In this document: piece by piece, positions 54,941 to 64,000 of the stretch
Numbering within the stretch: position 1 is the first letter of the stretch
Layout: each line of letters begins with the position of its first letter
From: Achromobacter agilis
Lineage (GTDB): Bacteria; Pseudomonadota; Gammaproteobacteria; Burkholderiales; Burkholderiaceae_B
DNA length: 64,000 bases
Direction of reading: 5' to 3'
Assembly: GCF_900496965.1 (NCBI RefSeq)
Contig: NZ_UFQB01000015.1
Location: 1-64,000, forward strand
Notes under the pieces: model-generated
Databases searched by the model: none
What the model was told of the DNA's origin: nothing
Seen by the model: only the letters and a program-made list of their open reading frames with translations
Program-made: the position numbers and the translations under genes

Positions 54941-56098
54941 TCACAGCGTTCTGACCGTCCAGGCGCCATCTTCCAGCGCCAGCTCGCGATCGCAAACGAA
55001 TTCGTCCTGATCCTGCTCGTGGCCGGGCAATACCTGAACGACAATTTCCCCCGACCGGCGCAGACGGCGAACCGCCTCGGTCAAGGCGGGGGCTTGCCCC
55101 CAGGGCGCGCGAACCGCGCGTGCCCGTTCCGCCGGCGCCAAACCCGCCGCCAGCTTGCGTAAATCAAGACTGAAACCCGTGGCCGGACGCGCACGCCCGA
55201 ATGCACGGCTGACGTCGTCATAACGCCCGCCGCTGACCAGCGCATCGCGCCAGCCTTCAGCGTACAGCGCGAACTTCACGCCGGAATGGTAGCCATAGCC
55301 CCCGACATCGGCCAGATCGACGCCGAACGACACGTTGGGCATCGCATCCACCACGGCCTGCAGCGCGTCCAGCGCGGCGGCCACGCCAGGCAGCAAGGGC
55401 AGATCGCGGCGGGCTTCCTGCAGCACTTCCGGACCGCCGTACAGATTGGGCAGCAGCTTCAAGGCCTGCAGCGTCTCGGCGCGCATGCCGCGCGCGCGCG
55501 CCGACAGTTCGACCAGGCCGGGAACGTCCTTTTCGCGCATCAGGAGGATGACCTCTTCCGACAGCGCGGCCAGGGCGGAGTCCGACTCCAGGATGGCGCG
55601 GAGCACGCCGGGATGGCAAAGATCCAGCCGCGGATTGCGCACGCCGGCGATGGCCACCGTTTCCAGCACGAGCTGGATGATTTCCAGGTCGGCCTCGGAG
55701 CCGGCATGGCCGTAGATCTCGGCGCCGATCTGCAGCAGCTCGCGGCTGGACAGCAGATCCGCCGGACGGGCATGCAGCACGTTGCCGCAATAGCACAGGC
55801 GGGTGACGCCCGCGCGGTTCAACAAGTGCGCGTCGATGCGCGTGACCTGAGGAGTCATGTCAGCGCGCACGCCCAGCGTGCGGCCGGACAGCTGGTCGAC
55901 CAGTTTGCACGTACGCAGATCCAGATCGCTGCCGGTACCGGACAGCAACGAATCGATGTATTCGACCAGGGGCGGCGCGACCAGTTCGAAGCCGTACGTG
56001 CGGTACAGATCGAGAAGTTCGCGGCGCAATTCCTCGATGCGCCGGGCCTCTGCCGGAAGTACGTCGGCAAGGCTCTCGGGCAGCAACCAGTTACCCAT
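54941..56098 (-). CDS. hisZ: ATP phosphoribosyltransferase regulatory subunit HisZ
   Basis: A 385-residue histidyl-tRNA-synthetase-like protein without the anticodon-binding domain. It pairs with short HisG to form the first enzyme of histidine synthesis and gives it histidine feedback. Typical segments are [32 protein letters not shown] and [16 protein letters not shown]. It is placed between hflC and purA. Its leader holds a terminator-like hairpin. Confidence 0.95.
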   Translation of the reverse strand: MGNWLLPESLADVLPAEARRIEELRRELLDLYRTYGFELVAPPLVEYIDSLLSGTGSDLDLRTCKLVDQLSGRTLGVRADMTPQVTRIDAHLLNRAGVTRLCYCGNVLHARPADLLSSRELLQIGAEIYGHAGSEADLEIIQLVLETVAIAGVRNPRLDLCHPGVLRAILESDSALAALSEEVILLMREKDVPGLVELSARARGMRAETLQALKLLPNLYGGPEVLQEARRDLPLLPGVAAALDALQAVVDAMPNVSFGVDLADVGGYGYHSGVKFALYAEGWRDALVSGGRYDDVSRAFGRARPATGFSLDLRKLAAGLAPAERARAVRAPWGQAPALTEAVRRLRRSGEIVVQVLPGHEQDQDEFVCDRELALEDGAWTVRTL

Positions 56099-56150
56099 GA
56101 ATATTTACCTGAATAACGCCAAGTGATGCATGGGCGTCGCCCAAACGAAA

Positions 56151-56183
56151 AGCGGCTGAGGGGCGTAAGCCCGCTCAGCCGCT
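56151..56183 (-). terminator. Terminator-like hairpin in the hisZ leader, possible attenuator
   Basis: On the minus strand AGCGGCTGAG/CTCAGCCGCT forms a 10-bp stem topped by GGGC/GCCC, followed by TTTTCGTTT. It lies 53 nt before hisZ and downstream of a plausible promoter. GCGTAAGC at 56206-56199 can pair with the loop-side GCTTACGC (56170-56163), allowing a competing structure. Confidence 0.65.
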
Positions 56184-56209
56184 GCGGAATGTTTTCTAGC
56201 TTACGCGGT

Positions 56210-56238
56210 ATTGTACATGGTTCGGCGCCCAGCGCCAG
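56210..56238 (-). promoter_or_regulatory. Candidate sigma-70 promoter for hisZ
   Basis: TACAAT (56215-56210) is a good -10; CTGGCG (56238-56233) is a weak -35 at 17-nt spacing. Transcription would start near 56203, placing the hairpin in a ~105-nt leader before hisZ. Confidence 0.45.
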
Positions 56239-56309
56239 CCGGAATTGCCCGCGCGCGAAACCGTCCCCCATAATCTGGCAGAGCGGTGCCCTGCCCGCCG
56301 GAAAGTGAA

Positions 56310-56335
56310 AAGCCCCTTGGAAATCCAAGGGGCTT
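56310..56335 (-). terminator. Intrinsic terminator after hflC
   Basis: A perfect 11-bp stem (AAGCCCCTTGG / CCAAGGGGCTT) with a 4-nt loop lies about 25 nt after the hflC stop and ends in TTTTC on the minus strand. It should end the hfq-hflXKC transcript. Confidence 0.88.
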
Positions 56336-56360
56336 TGCTTACCGCATTGCCGGTGCCGCC

Positions 56361-57263
56361 TTACTTGGCCGGCACGGTGACCGGAGCCAGGGCGGCGCCG
56401 GCCGGGTCCTTCATGAACTGGAAGAAGCTGGAGCTGGGGTCGACCACCAGCACGTCGCCCGGCTTCGAGAACGAAGCGCGGTAGGCTTCCAGGCTCTTGT
56501 AGTACGTGTAGAACTGCGGGTTCTTGCCGTAGGCCTGCGCGTAGATCGCTGCCGCGGCGGCATCGCCCTCGCCCATGACGCCCTGGGCCTTGGCATACGC
56601 CTGGGCCACGATCACTTCGCGCTGGCGATCGGCTTCGGCGCGGATCTTCTCGCCTTCGGCGGCACCGATGGAACGCAGCTCGTTGGCGACGCGGGTACGC
56701 TCCGCTTCCATGCGGCGATACACCGATTCCGAAATTTCCGGCGCGAATTCGATACGGCGCAGGCGCACGTCGACAATCTGCACGCCGATGGGCTCGGCGC
56801 GCTTGGCCACGTTGGTCAGGATCTCGGCCATGATCTTGTCGCGCTCGGTCGAGACCACGTCGCGCACCGTGCGCACGTTGACCGATGCGTTGAGCGCGTC
56901 GCGGATCAGCGCTTGCAGGCGTTCTTGCGCCACGCGCTCGTTGCCGCCCGTCGAGACGTAGTATTGGCGGGGGTCCGCAATACGCCACTTGACGTAGGAA
57001 TCGATCAGCAGGTTCTTCTTTTCGGAAGTCTGGATGCGTTCGGCTTCGTTGGTTTCGATGGTCAGAATGCGCTTGTCGAGCGTCACCACATTCTGGAACG
57101 GCGGCGGGGCCTTGAAGTACAGGCCGGGTTCACTAATGGTCTTGCGCACTTCACCCAGCGAGAACACGAGGGCGTAGTCGCGCTCGCGCACGACGAAGAC
57201 GCAGGAAGAAAGGGCGGCCAGCACGATGAGCAGGCCGACCAGGACAGGCATGAGACGTTGCAT
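56361..57263 (-). CDS. hflC: HflC, FtsH protease modulator
   Basis: A 300-residue SPFH/prohibitin-family membrane protein with an N-terminal TM (about 5-22), the SPFH core (FVVRERDYALVFSLGEV, PGLYFKAPPPFQNV) and a helical C-terminal part rich in Ala and Arg (AAEGEKIRAEADRQRE). It forms with HflK a large periplasmic assembly around FtsH. It follows hflK by 18 nt and ends before a strong terminator. Confidence 0.95.
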   Translation of the reverse strand: MQRLMPVLVGLLIVLAALSSCVFVVRERDYALVFSLGEVRKTISEPGLYFKAPPPFQNVVTLDKRILTIETNEAERIQTSEKKNLLIDSYVKWRIADPRQYYVSTGGNERVAQERLQALIRDALNASVNVRTVRDVVSTERDKIMAEILTNVAKRAEPIGVQIVDVRLRRIEFAPEISESVYRRMEAERTRVANELRSIGAAEGEKIRAEADRQREVIVAQAYAKAQGVMGEGDAAAAAIYAQAYGKNPQFYTYYKSLEAYRASFSKPGDVLVVDPSSSFFQFMKDPAGAALAPVTVPAK

Positions 57264-57281
57264 GATCAGGACTCCTCCGGG

Positions 57282-58583
57282 TTAGCGCGACGTACGGTCG
57301 CGGGGCAGCGTGTTGCTATTGCTGCTGCCGGAAGACTGGGGCACCGGCGCGGCGCTGCCACGCAGCGGCGACTGGACGGGCTGGCTCGACAAGCCGGACG
57401 ACCCGGCGCTGCCGGCGCTGGACTTGCTGGCGTCCTGGGCGGCCAGATGCATGATCTTGTCCAAGGGCAGATACAACATGTTGTTGTTGCTCTTGGTGTC
57501 GACCATGACCTTGCTGGCGCGCGTGAAGATCTCCTGCATGCTATCCAGGTACATGCGCTGGCGCATGACCGCCGGCGCCTTCTCGTATTCGCCGAGAATG
57601 CTCGTGAAGCGCGACGTATTACCCTGGGCGTCGCCGACGACCTTGGCCTTGTAGCCTTCGGCCTGCTCGAGCATCCGGGAAGCCTGGCCGCTGGCGAGCG
57701 GCACGACCTGGTTGGCGTACGCCTGGCCTTCGTTGATCTGGCGCTCGCGGTCCTGGCCTGCCTTGACGGCGTCGTCGAACGCGGCCTGAACCTGCTCGGG
57801 CGGCTGCACGTTCTGGATGGCGACGGTGCTGATCTGCACGCCGGTCTGGTAGCGGTCCAGGATCTGCTGCATCAGGGTCTGCACTTGCGAGGCGACCGCG
57901 GTACGGCCCTCGTAGAGCACGAAGTCCATCGACTGCTTGCCCACGATTTCGCGCATGGCCGTTTCGGAGGCCTGGCGGACGGATTCATCCGGATCGCGGG
58001 TCATGAACAGGTAGTCGGGCGCGCCGTCGGCGCGCAGGCGGTACTGGACGACGAACTGCATGTCGACGATGTTCTCGTCCGTCGTGAGCATCAGCGCTTC
58101 GGGCAAGACCTTGTTGCGCGCGCCGCCGCGGAAACCGACCTCGAACGTGCGCAGTTGCGACACGTTGACCATCTCGTGGCCCTGGATCGGGTAAGGCATG
58201 CGCCACTGGAAGCCGGCTTGGGACGTGCTCTTGTATTTGCCGAACTGGGTCACGACGGCGACCTGACCTTCCTGCACGATGTAGAAGCCGCTGGCCAGCC
58301 AGATGCCGACTGCGACCAGAGCGACGACGCCCAGGCCGATGCGCGCTCCACGCGGCGAAGGCGGCGTCATGCCGCCCCGGTTGCCGGGGCGATTGTTGCC
58401 GCCCCCGCCCTTGCGCCCGAACAAGGACCCGATGCGATTATTGAAATCGCGCCAGACCTCGTCCAGATCGGGAGGACCGTCTCCGTTGCCTTGCGGCCGC
58501 TTCGGCGGCGGCTCGGAGCCGTTATTGTTCCCACGACCCCAGCCGGGGTCATTCAGATTGAAGAGTTTGATAATTCGCGGCAT
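57282..58583 (-). CDS. hflK: HflK, FtsH protease modulator
   Basis: A 433-residue SPFH-family protein: a cytoplasmic Gly/Asn/Pro-rich N terminus (about 1-85), TM helix (about 87-108), the SPFH domain (FYIVQEGQVAVVTQFGKY, PGFQWRMPYPI-like segment), a helical region and a Ser/Gly-rich tail. It partners HflC in modulating FtsH. ATG 58583 (MPRIIKLFNLNDPGWG) lies 35 nt inside the hflX gene, so the two are translationally linked; GGGAAAC precedes the start. Confidence 0.95.
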   Translation of the reverse strand: MPRIIKLFNLNDPGWGRGNNNGSEPPPKRPQGNGDGPPDLDEVWRDFNNRIGSLFGRKGGGGNNRPGNRGGMTPPSPRGARIGLGVVALVAVGIWLASGFYIVQEGQVAVVTQFGKYKSTSQAGFQWRMPYPIQGHEMVNVSQLRTFEVGFRGGARNKVLPEALMLTTDENIVDMQFVVQYRLRADGAPDYLFMTRDPDESVRQASETAMREIVGKQSMDFVLYEGRTAVASQVQTLMQQILDRYQTGVQISTVAIQNVQPPEQVQAAFDDAVKAGQDRERQINEGQAYANQVVPLASGQASRMLEQAEGYKAKVVGDAQGNTSRFTSILGEYEKAPAVMRQRMYLDSMQEIFTRASKVMVDTKSNNNMLYLPLDKIMHLAAQDASKSSAGSAGSSGLSSQPVQSPLRGSAAPVPQSSGSSNSNTLPRDRTSR

Positions 58584-59655
58584 TGTTTCCCACAATCTGT
58601 CCGGTCTCCGCAATTGCCCCGCGCAACGCGTCCAAACCGGCGCGCTCGGTGGCGCTTACAAATACTCGCGCAATCGTACCATGTGCATCGCGCTCTACCC
58701 GGGGTTCCAATCCCGCCCGGTCAATCTTGTTGTATACAAGAATGGTGGGAATGGACGCCGCGCCGATTTCCGCCAGCACTTTATTGACCTCGAAAATCTG
58801 CTCATCACGCTGCGGGCTGGCAGCATCGACCACGTGCAGCAGCAGATCGGCATGCACGGTTTCTTCCAGGGTGGCGCGGAACGCCGCGATCAGGCCGTGA
58901 GGCAGATCGCGGATGAACCCTACCGTATCGGACACCACGACCGACCCTGCCCCTTCTATCCAGATGCGGCGTGTGGTCGTGTCCAGGGTGGCGAAAAGCT
59001 GGTCCGCGGCATAGCTGTCGGCCCGGGTCAGCGCATTGAACAGCGTGGACTTGCCGGCGTTGGTATACCCGACCAGCGACACCGACAGGGCGCCGCCCCG
59101 GGCGCGCGCGCGGCGCTGGGTCACGCGCTGGCGCTCGACCTTGTCCAGGCGTTCGCGCAGCACCTTGACCTTGGCGCCGATCATGCGCCGGTCCATTTCC
59201 AGCTGGGATTCGCCCGGCCCTCGCATGCCGATACCGCCGCGCTGCCGTTCCAAGTGGGACCACAGGCGGGTCAGGCGCGTGGCCAGATGCTGCAGCTGGG
59301 CCAGCTCGACCTGCAGCTTGCCCTCATGGCTCTTGGCCCGCAGGGCGAAAATGTCGAGGATGAGCGCGACGCGATCCACCACGCGCAGGTTGAAAGCGCG
59401 TTCCAGGTTGCGTTGCTGGGCGGGCGACAAGGGCTGGTCGAACAGGACGATATCGGCCAGCAGCGCCTGCGCCATGGCGACGCCCTCGTCGGCCTTGCCC
59501 GAACCAATGAAGAACTTCGCGTCGGGCCGGTCGCGCCGCGCGGTCAGGGTGCCGACGATTTCCGCGCCAGCGCCCTTGGCCAGCATCGCGAATTCCTCCG
59601 CATGGGCCGCGAAGTCCGGATTTCCCAGATCCACGCTGATGATCAAAGCGCGCAT
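58549..59655 (-). CDS. hflX: Ribosome-splitting GTPase HflX
   Basis: A 368-residue GTPase that dissociates stalled or heat-damaged ribosomes. The N-terminal HflX domain (about 1-165, LFDQPLSPAQQRNLERAF, RGPGESQLEMDRR) precedes a G domain with G1 GYTNAGKSTLFN, DTVGFI and NKID. The C-terminal part is short, as in the shorter proteobacterial forms. It lies between hfq and hflK; the stop overlaps hflK by 35 nt. Confidence 0.95.
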   Translation of the reverse strand: MRALIISVDLGNPDFAAHAEEFAMLAKGAGAEIVGTLTARRDRPDAKFFIGSGKADEGVAMAQALLADIVLFDQPLSPAQQRNLERAFNLRVVDRVALILDIFALRAKSHEGKLQVELAQLQHLATRLTRLWSHLERQRGGIGMRGPGESQLEMDRRMIGAKVKVLRERLDKVERQRVTQRRARARGGALSVSLVGYTNAGKSTLFNALTRADSYAADQLFATLDTTTRRIWIEGAGSVVVSDTVGFIRDLPHGLIAAFRATLEETVHADLLLHVVDAASPQRDEQIFEVNKVLAEIGAASIPTILVYNKIDRAGLEPRVERDAHGTIARVFVSATERAGLDALRGAIAETGQIVGNNAANYQTLQSE

Positions 59656-59686
59656 ACATGCACCATATTGGAGCCAAAGCGAAAAT

Positions 59687-59714
59687 GCCCGCCGACGTCA
59701 GCCGTCTGGCGGGC
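59687..59714 (-). terminator. Hairpin between hfq and hflX, possible attenuating terminator
   Basis: GCCCGCC-GACG / CGTC-GGCGGGC forms an 11-bp stem with one bulge, followed on the minus strand by ATTTTCGCTTT. It could let hfq be transcribed in excess of hflX. Confidence 0.6.
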
Positions 59715-59739
59715 AATAAAAGGTAAAGCTGGAGCGAGA

Positions 59740-59976
59740 TTACTCAGCAGGGACTTCCACCTGAAAATTCACGGCGCGCGCGGGAACGACGGTGGAAATG
59801 GCATGCTTGTAAACCATTTGCGTGACCGTATTGCGCAGCAGCACCACGTACTGGTCGAAGGATTCGATTTGCCCTTGAAGCTTGATGCCGTTCACCAGAT
59901 AGATCGACACGGGGACATGGTCCTTGCGCAGCGTGTTCAGGAACGGATCTTGCAGAGTTTGCCCTTTATTGCTCAT
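59740..59976 (-). CDS. hfq: RNA chaperone Hfq
   Basis: A 78-residue Sm-like protein forming a hexamer that pairs sRNAs with mRNAs. [42 protein letters not shown] and the Sm2 motif [10 protein letters not shown] are standard; the tail is short, as usual in betaproteobacteria. GGAG lies about ten nt before ATG 59976. It leads the hfq-hflX-hflK-hflC cluster. Confidence 0.98.
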   Translation of the reverse strand: MSNKGQTLQDPFLNTLRKDHVPVSIYLVNGIKLQGQIESFDQYVVLLRNTVTQMVYKHAISTVVPARAVNFQVEVPAE

Positions 59977-60132
59977 TGGCCAGGCTCCATTTGTTTGTTA
60001 TTGAATGATGGCGTACTTGTGAACTGGTGGGGTACGCCGAAACATGTACTCTACAGGGTTTTCCCGGCCCGTGCTACTTGGCCAGGATGCAAAAAGTGAC
60101 ACCAGAGTTTTCCGGCTGGAACGCTCCGGCCC

Positions 60133-61206
60133 TCACGCCTGCAGGACCTCCGCAAGCGCGTTCAGCAACAGTTCGGACTGTGCCTCGGTGCCCACGGTAA
60201 TGCGCAGAAACTGATCGATGCGCGCTTGGCGGAAATGGCGCACGATGATGCTGCGCTCGCGCAAGGCGGCGGCCAGGCCCGCAGCGTCCTTCGACGGGTG
60301 CCGCGCGAACACGAAATTCGCGGAAGAAGGCAGCACCTCAAAGCCCAGCGCCTGCAGGCCCGCCGTCATCCGCGACCGGGTTTCGATCACGGCCAGGCGA
60401 GTCTTCTCAAAGTACTCTGTATCCTCCAGGGCCGCCACCGCGCCGGCAGACGCCAGACGGTCGATGGGGTAGGAGTTGAAACTGTTCTTTACCCGTTCCA
60501 GCCCTTCGATGAGCGCGGCGCTGCCCACGGCGAAACCGACCCGCAGCCCGGCCAGCGAGCGCGATTTGGACAGCGTCTGCACGACGAGCAGGTTGTCGTA
60601 GCGGGTGACCAAAGGAATGACGGACTCTCCGCCAAAATCCACGTAGGCCTCATCCACCACGACGACGGCGTCGGGGTTGCCGGCCACGATGCGCTCGATC
60701 TCGGCCGCGTCCAGCGCGCGGCCGGTGGGCGCATTGGGATTCGGGAAAATGATGGCGCCGGCCTGCCCGTTGCGCCCAGGCAGATAGTCATCGACGTCGA
60801 TGCGGAAATCGGACGTCAGCGGAACCGTTTCGTACTCGATCCCGTACAGGCCGCAATAGACCGGATAGAAGCTGTACGTGATGTCCGGAAAGCGCAGCGG
60901 ACGGTCATGCTTGAGCAGCGCCAGGAACACGTGCGCCAGCACCTCGTCGGAGCCGTTGCCCACGAATACCTGCCCGGGCTGCACGCCAGCCGTTTCGGCG
61001 ATGGCCTGGCGCAGCCGGTCGGACGACGGGTCCGGGTAGAGCTTGAGCGCGTCGTCGCAGGCCGCGCGGATCGCATCGAGCACCTTCGGCGACGGACCGT
61101 AGGGGTGCTCGTTGGTGTTCAGCTTGACCAGGTTCTGAAGTTTGGGCTGCTCGCCCGGAACGTACGGACTGAGCGTCCCGACCACGGGACTCCAGAAGCG
61201 GCTCAT
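60133..61206 (-). CDS. hisC: Histidinol-phosphate aminotransferase
   Basis: A 357-residue PLP enzyme of aminotransferase class I/II that converts imidazole-acetol phosphate to histidinol phosphate. The PLP lysine is K214 in [25 protein letters not shown] and FPNPNAPTG are family motifs. It starts 3 nt after der and lies away from the main his operon, so it may be one of two hisC copies in the genome. Broader aromatic aminotransferase activity is possible. Confidence 0.92.
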   Translation of the reverse strand: MSRFWSPVVGTLSPYVPGEQPKLQNLVKLNTNEHPYGPSPKVLDAIRAACDDALKLYPDPSSDRLRQAIAETAGVQPGQVFVGNGSDEVLAHVFLALLKHDRPLRFPDITYSFYPVYCGLYGIEYETVPLTSDFRIDVDDYLPGRNGQAGAIIFPNPNAPTGRALDAAEIERIVAGNPDAVVVVDEAYVDFGGESVIPLVTRYDNLLVVQTLSKSRSLAGLRVGFAVGSAALIEGLERVKNSFNSYPIDRLASAGAVAALEDTEYFEKTRLAVIETRSRMTAGLQALGFEVLPSSANFVFARHPSKDAAGLAAALRERSIIVRHFRQARIDQFLRITVGTEAQSELLLNALAEVLQA

Positions 61207-61209
61207 GGA

Positions 61210-62562
61210 TCAGCTTTCCTGCGTGTAAGGGTTGTGCGAAGACTTGAATTCGATGCGCAACGGCGTGCCGGCCAGGTCGAACGCGTTGCGGAAACGCGTT
61301 TCCAGGTAACGGCGGTAAGAGTCCGGAACGGCGTCCAGCGCATTGCCATGAATGATGACCAGCGGAGGATTCTGCCCGCCCTGGTGCGCATAGCGCATTT
61401 TCGGACGGAAAATACCCTTGCGGGGAGGCGGCTGCTGCTCGACCGCCGCCTGCAGCTCGCGCGTCAGCTTGGGCGTGGAGAGCTTGGCGAACGCCGCGGC
61501 ATGCGCCGCATTGATGGACTTCAGCAAGGGCTTCACGCCCTGCCCCCGCAACGCCGAAATAGTGTGCATGCGGGCAAACGACAGAAAGCGCAGCTTGCGC
61601 TGGAATTCGCGTTCGATGCGTTCCTTGGCCTCGCCGTCCAGGCCGTCCCATTTGTTGATGGCCACGACCACGGCGCGCCCCGTTTCCAGCACGAAGCCGG
61701 CGATATGCGCGTCCTGTTCGGAGATCTCGGTCTGGGCGTCCAGCATGAGCAACACGACATTGCTGGCCTCGATGGCCTGCAGCGTCTTGATGACGGAGAA
61801 TTTCTCGACGGCTTCAAACACCTTGCCGCGCTTGCGCAGGCCCGCGGTGTCGATCAGCGTATAGCGGCGGCCGTCGCGCTCGAAATCGATCTCGATGGCG
61901 TCGCGGGTGGTGCCGGGCATGTCGAACGCGATCACGCGCTCTTCGCCCATCAGGGTGTTGATGAGCGTGGACTTGCCCACGTTGGGGCGCCCCACGATCG
62001 CCAGCTTGATGCGATGGTCGTGTTCGCCCTCTTCTTCCGGCTCTTCTTCGGAGGGAGGCTCGACCAGATCCGCGAGGGCCAGCTCGATCAGGTCGACGAT
62101 ACCGTCGCCGTGCGCCGCCGAAATGGGATAGGGCGACCCCAGCCCCAGCTCGTGGAACTCGGACACCGCGGCGCCGGCGCCCATGCCTTCCGCCTTGTTC
62201 ACGGCCAGCAGCACACGCTGCTGGCCGGATTTGCGCAGCAGCTTGGCGATCTCGTGATCATGGGCGTTGATGCCCGCCCGGGCATCCACCAGGAACACCA
62301 CCACATCGGCCTCGGCGATGGCCTGCCGGGTCTGGCGCGCCATCTCCAGCAGGATGCCGTCCTTGGCGACGGGCTCGAAACCACCCGTATCGATGACGAT
62401 GAAGGGGGTCTCGCCCACTCTGCCCTCGCCATAGTGGCGATCGCGGGTCAGACCGGAATAATCGGCCACCAGCGCGGCGCGCGATCGCGTCAGGCGGTTG
62501 AAAAGGGTCGACTTGCCCACATTGGGGCGACCGACCAGGGCGACGACAGGCTTGAAAGACAC
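61210..62562 (-). CDS. der: Ribosome-assembly GTPase Der (EngA)
   Basis: A 450-residue protein with two tandem G domains (P-loops [12 protein letters not shown] near residue 11 and [12 protein letters not shown] near 190) and a C-terminal KH-like domain (about 360-450). It is needed for maturation of the 50S subunit. An acidic linker ([10 protein letters not shown]) separates the G domains. The bamB-der-hisC order is typical of the group; der starts 22 nt after bamB. Confidence 0.97.
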   Translation of the reverse strand: MSFKPVVALVGRPNVGKSTLFNRLTRSRAALVADYSGLTRDRHYGEGRVGETPFIVIDTGGFEPVAKDGILLEMARQTRQAIAEADVVVFLVDARAGINAHDHEIAKLLRKSGQQRVLLAVNKAEGMGAGAAVSEFHELGLGSPYPISAAHGDGIVDLIELALADLVEPPSEEEPEEEGEHDHRIKLAIVGRPNVGKSTLINTLMGEERVIAFDMPGTTRDAIEIDFERDGRRYTLIDTAGLRKRGKVFEAVEKFSVIKTLQAIEASNVVLLMLDAQTEISEQDAHIAGFVLETGRAVVVAINKWDGLDGEAKERIEREFQRKLRFLSFARMHTISALRGQGVKPLLKSINAAHAAAFAKLSTPKLTRELQAAVEQQPPPRKGIFRPKMRYAHQGGQNPPLVIIHGNALDAVPDSYRRYLETRFRNAFDLAGTPLRIEFKSSHNPYTQES

Positions 62563-62584
62563 GGTGTAAGGCTTTTCTATAGGA

Positions 62585-63742
62585 TTAGTTGGCGCCGATC
62601 AGGACGAGATTGCCATTGCCCGTCTGGACCAGCACACCTTGGGGGGTGGTTTGCGGCGGCGACACGACCGGGCCTCCGCCCACCGACAGGCGAGCCATCA
62701 GGCTGCCGTCGCTGCGCGACAGGAAATGCACGTAACCATCCAGGTCGCCGACGGCAAGCGCACCGCCCAGCAAGGCCGGAGCGGTGAGCTGGCGGTTCTT
62801 CAGGGCAGCCTGCTTCCAGACGTTGCCGCCGTTGTCCAGGGCGAACGCGTTGAGCACGCCGTTCTGGTCCGGCGCATAGGCGAAACGATCGTCGAGGGTC
62901 AGGCCGCTGACGCTGGAGAAGTCCTTGGCCCACAGCGGACGGCCGCCGGCCGTCACGTCGAAGCAGACGATGCGGCCTTGGTAGGCCACGGCGCAAAGCA
63001 GGTTGCCGGCGAGGCGCGGCGCGCCGACCACGTCGGTCAGGCGTTCGAGGTCGCTGGCGCCGCGCGGCGTCGCCACGGTGCCTTCCCATTGCACGTTGCC
63101 GCTATTGGAAGCAATGGCCATCAGCTTGCCGCCGGGCAGGCCGGTGATGATCAGGCCTTCGGCCAGGACCATCTGCGACACGCTGCGCAAGGCCAGCGAG
63201 GGGCCGGGACGCTGCACGTTCCAGACCCGTTCGCCGTTGTTGGCGTCGAATGCCTGGATGCGGTAGTCGCCGCTGCGGACCACGACGATACCGAAGCCCA
63301 CGACGGGCGGAATCGTCACATCGCTGGTGGCGCGGACTTTCCATTTTTCCTTGCCGGTGTCATCGAAGGCAATCACATCGCCGTCGGGCGTGGCCACCGC
63401 GGTGGTCGTGCCGTCGCTACCCGCGCCGGCGGACAGCTTGCTCTCGGTCTTGGCCTTCCAGATGACACGGCCGCTTTGCAGGTCGAACTTGCCGACCGAA
63501 CCGTCCGGCGTGGCGGCGTAGATGGCGTCGCCCAGGACCGTGGGGGCAAAGCCCAGGCCCGACCCACTGCCGATCGACGTGGACCAGACCTGGCGCACGG
63601 ACATGCCGGCCTTGTATTCGGTCAGGGGCGCGGGATCGTAGCGGCCGTCGTCGCTGGAAAACATGCCGCATCCGCCCAGGGCGAGCAGGCTCGCCAGGCA
63701 AACGGCGCCACGCCACGTACGGCCAGGTGCAAATTTACGCAT
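62585..63742 (-). CDS. bamB: Outer-membrane assembly lipoprotein BamB
   Basis: A 385-residue lipoprotein (lipobox LGGC, Cys25) folding as an eight-bladed PQQ-type beta-propeller, with repeats such as [16 protein letters not shown] and [14 protein letters not shown]. It assists the BamA complex in inserting beta-barrel proteins. ATG 63742 has GGAGCG eight nt upstream. It directly follows the yfgM-like gene, with five nt between. Confidence 0.95.
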   Translation of the reverse strand: MRKFAPGRTWRGAVCLASLLALGGCGMFSSDDGRYDPAPLTEYKAGMSVRQVWSTSIGSGSGLGFAPTVLGDAIYAATPDGSVGKFDLQSGRVIWKAKTESKLSAGAGSDGTTTAVATPDGDVIAFDDTGKEKWKVRATSDVTIPPVVGFGIVVVRSGDYRIQAFDANNGERVWNVQRPGPSLALRSVSQMVLAEGLIITGLPGGKLMAIASNSGNVQWEGTVATPRGASDLERLTDVVGAPRLAGNLLCAVAYQGRIVCFDVTAGGRPLWAKDFSSVSGLTLDDRFAYAPDQNGVLNAFALDNGGNVWKQAALKNRQLTAPALLGGALAVGDLDGYVHFLSRSDGSLMARLSVGGGPVVSPPQTTPQGVLVQTGNGNLVLIGAN

Positions 63743-63747
63743 TACAG

Positions 63748-64000
63748 TCACGCTCCGCTCAGGGCATCCAGTTTCAGTTGCACAACCTGGGTCAAGGGAT
63801 TCGCCGTGCCCAGGCCATCGATGGCGCTTTGCCATGCCGCCCGGGCCTCTTCACGCTTGCCCTGCGCAGCGAGAATATCGCCACGGCGGTCCGCGTACAA
63901 GGCGGCGAAGGCCGGCGGCGGGTTGTTGAGCTGCCCCAGTGCGGCATCGTACTGCTTCTGATCCAGCAGCATGCCGGCCAGGCGCAGGCGCGCCACGGAC
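63748..64000 (-). CDS. YfgM-like tetratricopeptide protein, C-terminal part (continues beyond window)
   Basis: The last ~83 residues of a TPR-like protein: ARLRLAGMLLDQKQYDAALGQL and RRGDILAAQGKREEARAAW fit the periplasmic TPR region of YfgM, a Sec-translocon-linked periplasmic chaperone helper. Position just before bamB supports this. The start lies to the right of the window. Confidence 0.85.
   Translation of the reverse strand, partial: SVARLRLAGMLLDQKQYDAALGQLNNPPPAFAALYADRRGDILAAQGKREEARAAWQSAIDGLGTANPLTQVVQLKLDALSGA

Noticed and set aside
60226-62787. Open frame of 853 codons antisense to hisC, der and the bamB end
   Set aside because: It spans three certain core genes on the other strand.

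Overview
This window is high-GC chromosomal DNA from a betaproteobacterium, most likely Burkholderiales of the Bordetella/Achromobacter group (Alcaligenaceae). The inference rests on gene order (yfgM-bamB-der-hisC, hfq-hflX-hflK-hflC, hisZ-purA, rpsU-dnaG-rpoD-tRNA), a Bug-type solute-binding protein, and a BPSS1780-type membrane protein beside homoserine kinase. No species can be named from the sequence alone. I see no insertion sequence, phage, CRISPR array or rRNA.

Region 1 (1-14.7 kb) is a surface-adhesin and cyclic-di-GMP block. It holds the C-terminal part of a giant RTX/VWA adhesin of the LapA type, its periplasmic protease LapG, and the inside-out c-di-GMP receptor LapD. An M48 lipoprotein peptidase, chorismate synthase and a GGDEF-EAL protein follow on the other strand. 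Then comes a second LapD-like protein, coupled by a 4-nt overlap to a membrane histidine kinase, which faces an OmpR-type response regulator. The second LapD lacks the tryptophan that binds LapG.

Region 2 (14.9-21.7 kb) is housekeeping: SelO with a DUF2069 protein, YihY, a CBS-domain protein, DusA, homoserine kinase and a BPSS1780-family protein.

Region 3 (21-30.6 kb, minus strand) is a tightly packed Tad/Flp-type pilus operon: a pilin-like protein, TadG-like, TadE-like, an unknown secreted protein, CpaB, secretin, an FHA-CpaF ATPase, TadB, TadC and a DUF192 protein. Most junctions are ATGA overlaps. A canonical Flp pilin, TadZ and prepilin peptidase are missing. A decayed MFS transporter lies just upstream.

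Region 4 (31.6-40.7 kb, minus strand) is one long catabolic operon: MaoC hydratase, SDR dehydrogenase, Bug protein, three-part biotin-dependent acyl-CoA carboxylase, PcaIJ-like CoA-transferase, SCP-x-type thiolase and DUF35 partner. A divergent LysR regulator is its likely controller.

Region 5 (41.8-47.1 kb) holds a SYLF lipoprotein, a Tat-exported metallophosphoesterase with a LamG-like tail, an active-looking diguanylate cyclase and a small membrane protein.

Region 6 (47.3-64 kb, minus strand) is conserved core: tRNA-Ile2, rpoD, dnaG, rpsU, a phosphoribosyltransferase, purA, hisZ, hflC, hflK, hflX, hfq, hisC, der, bamB and the end of yfgM. The hisZ leader contains a terminator-like hairpin downstream of a plausible promoter and may be an attenuator.
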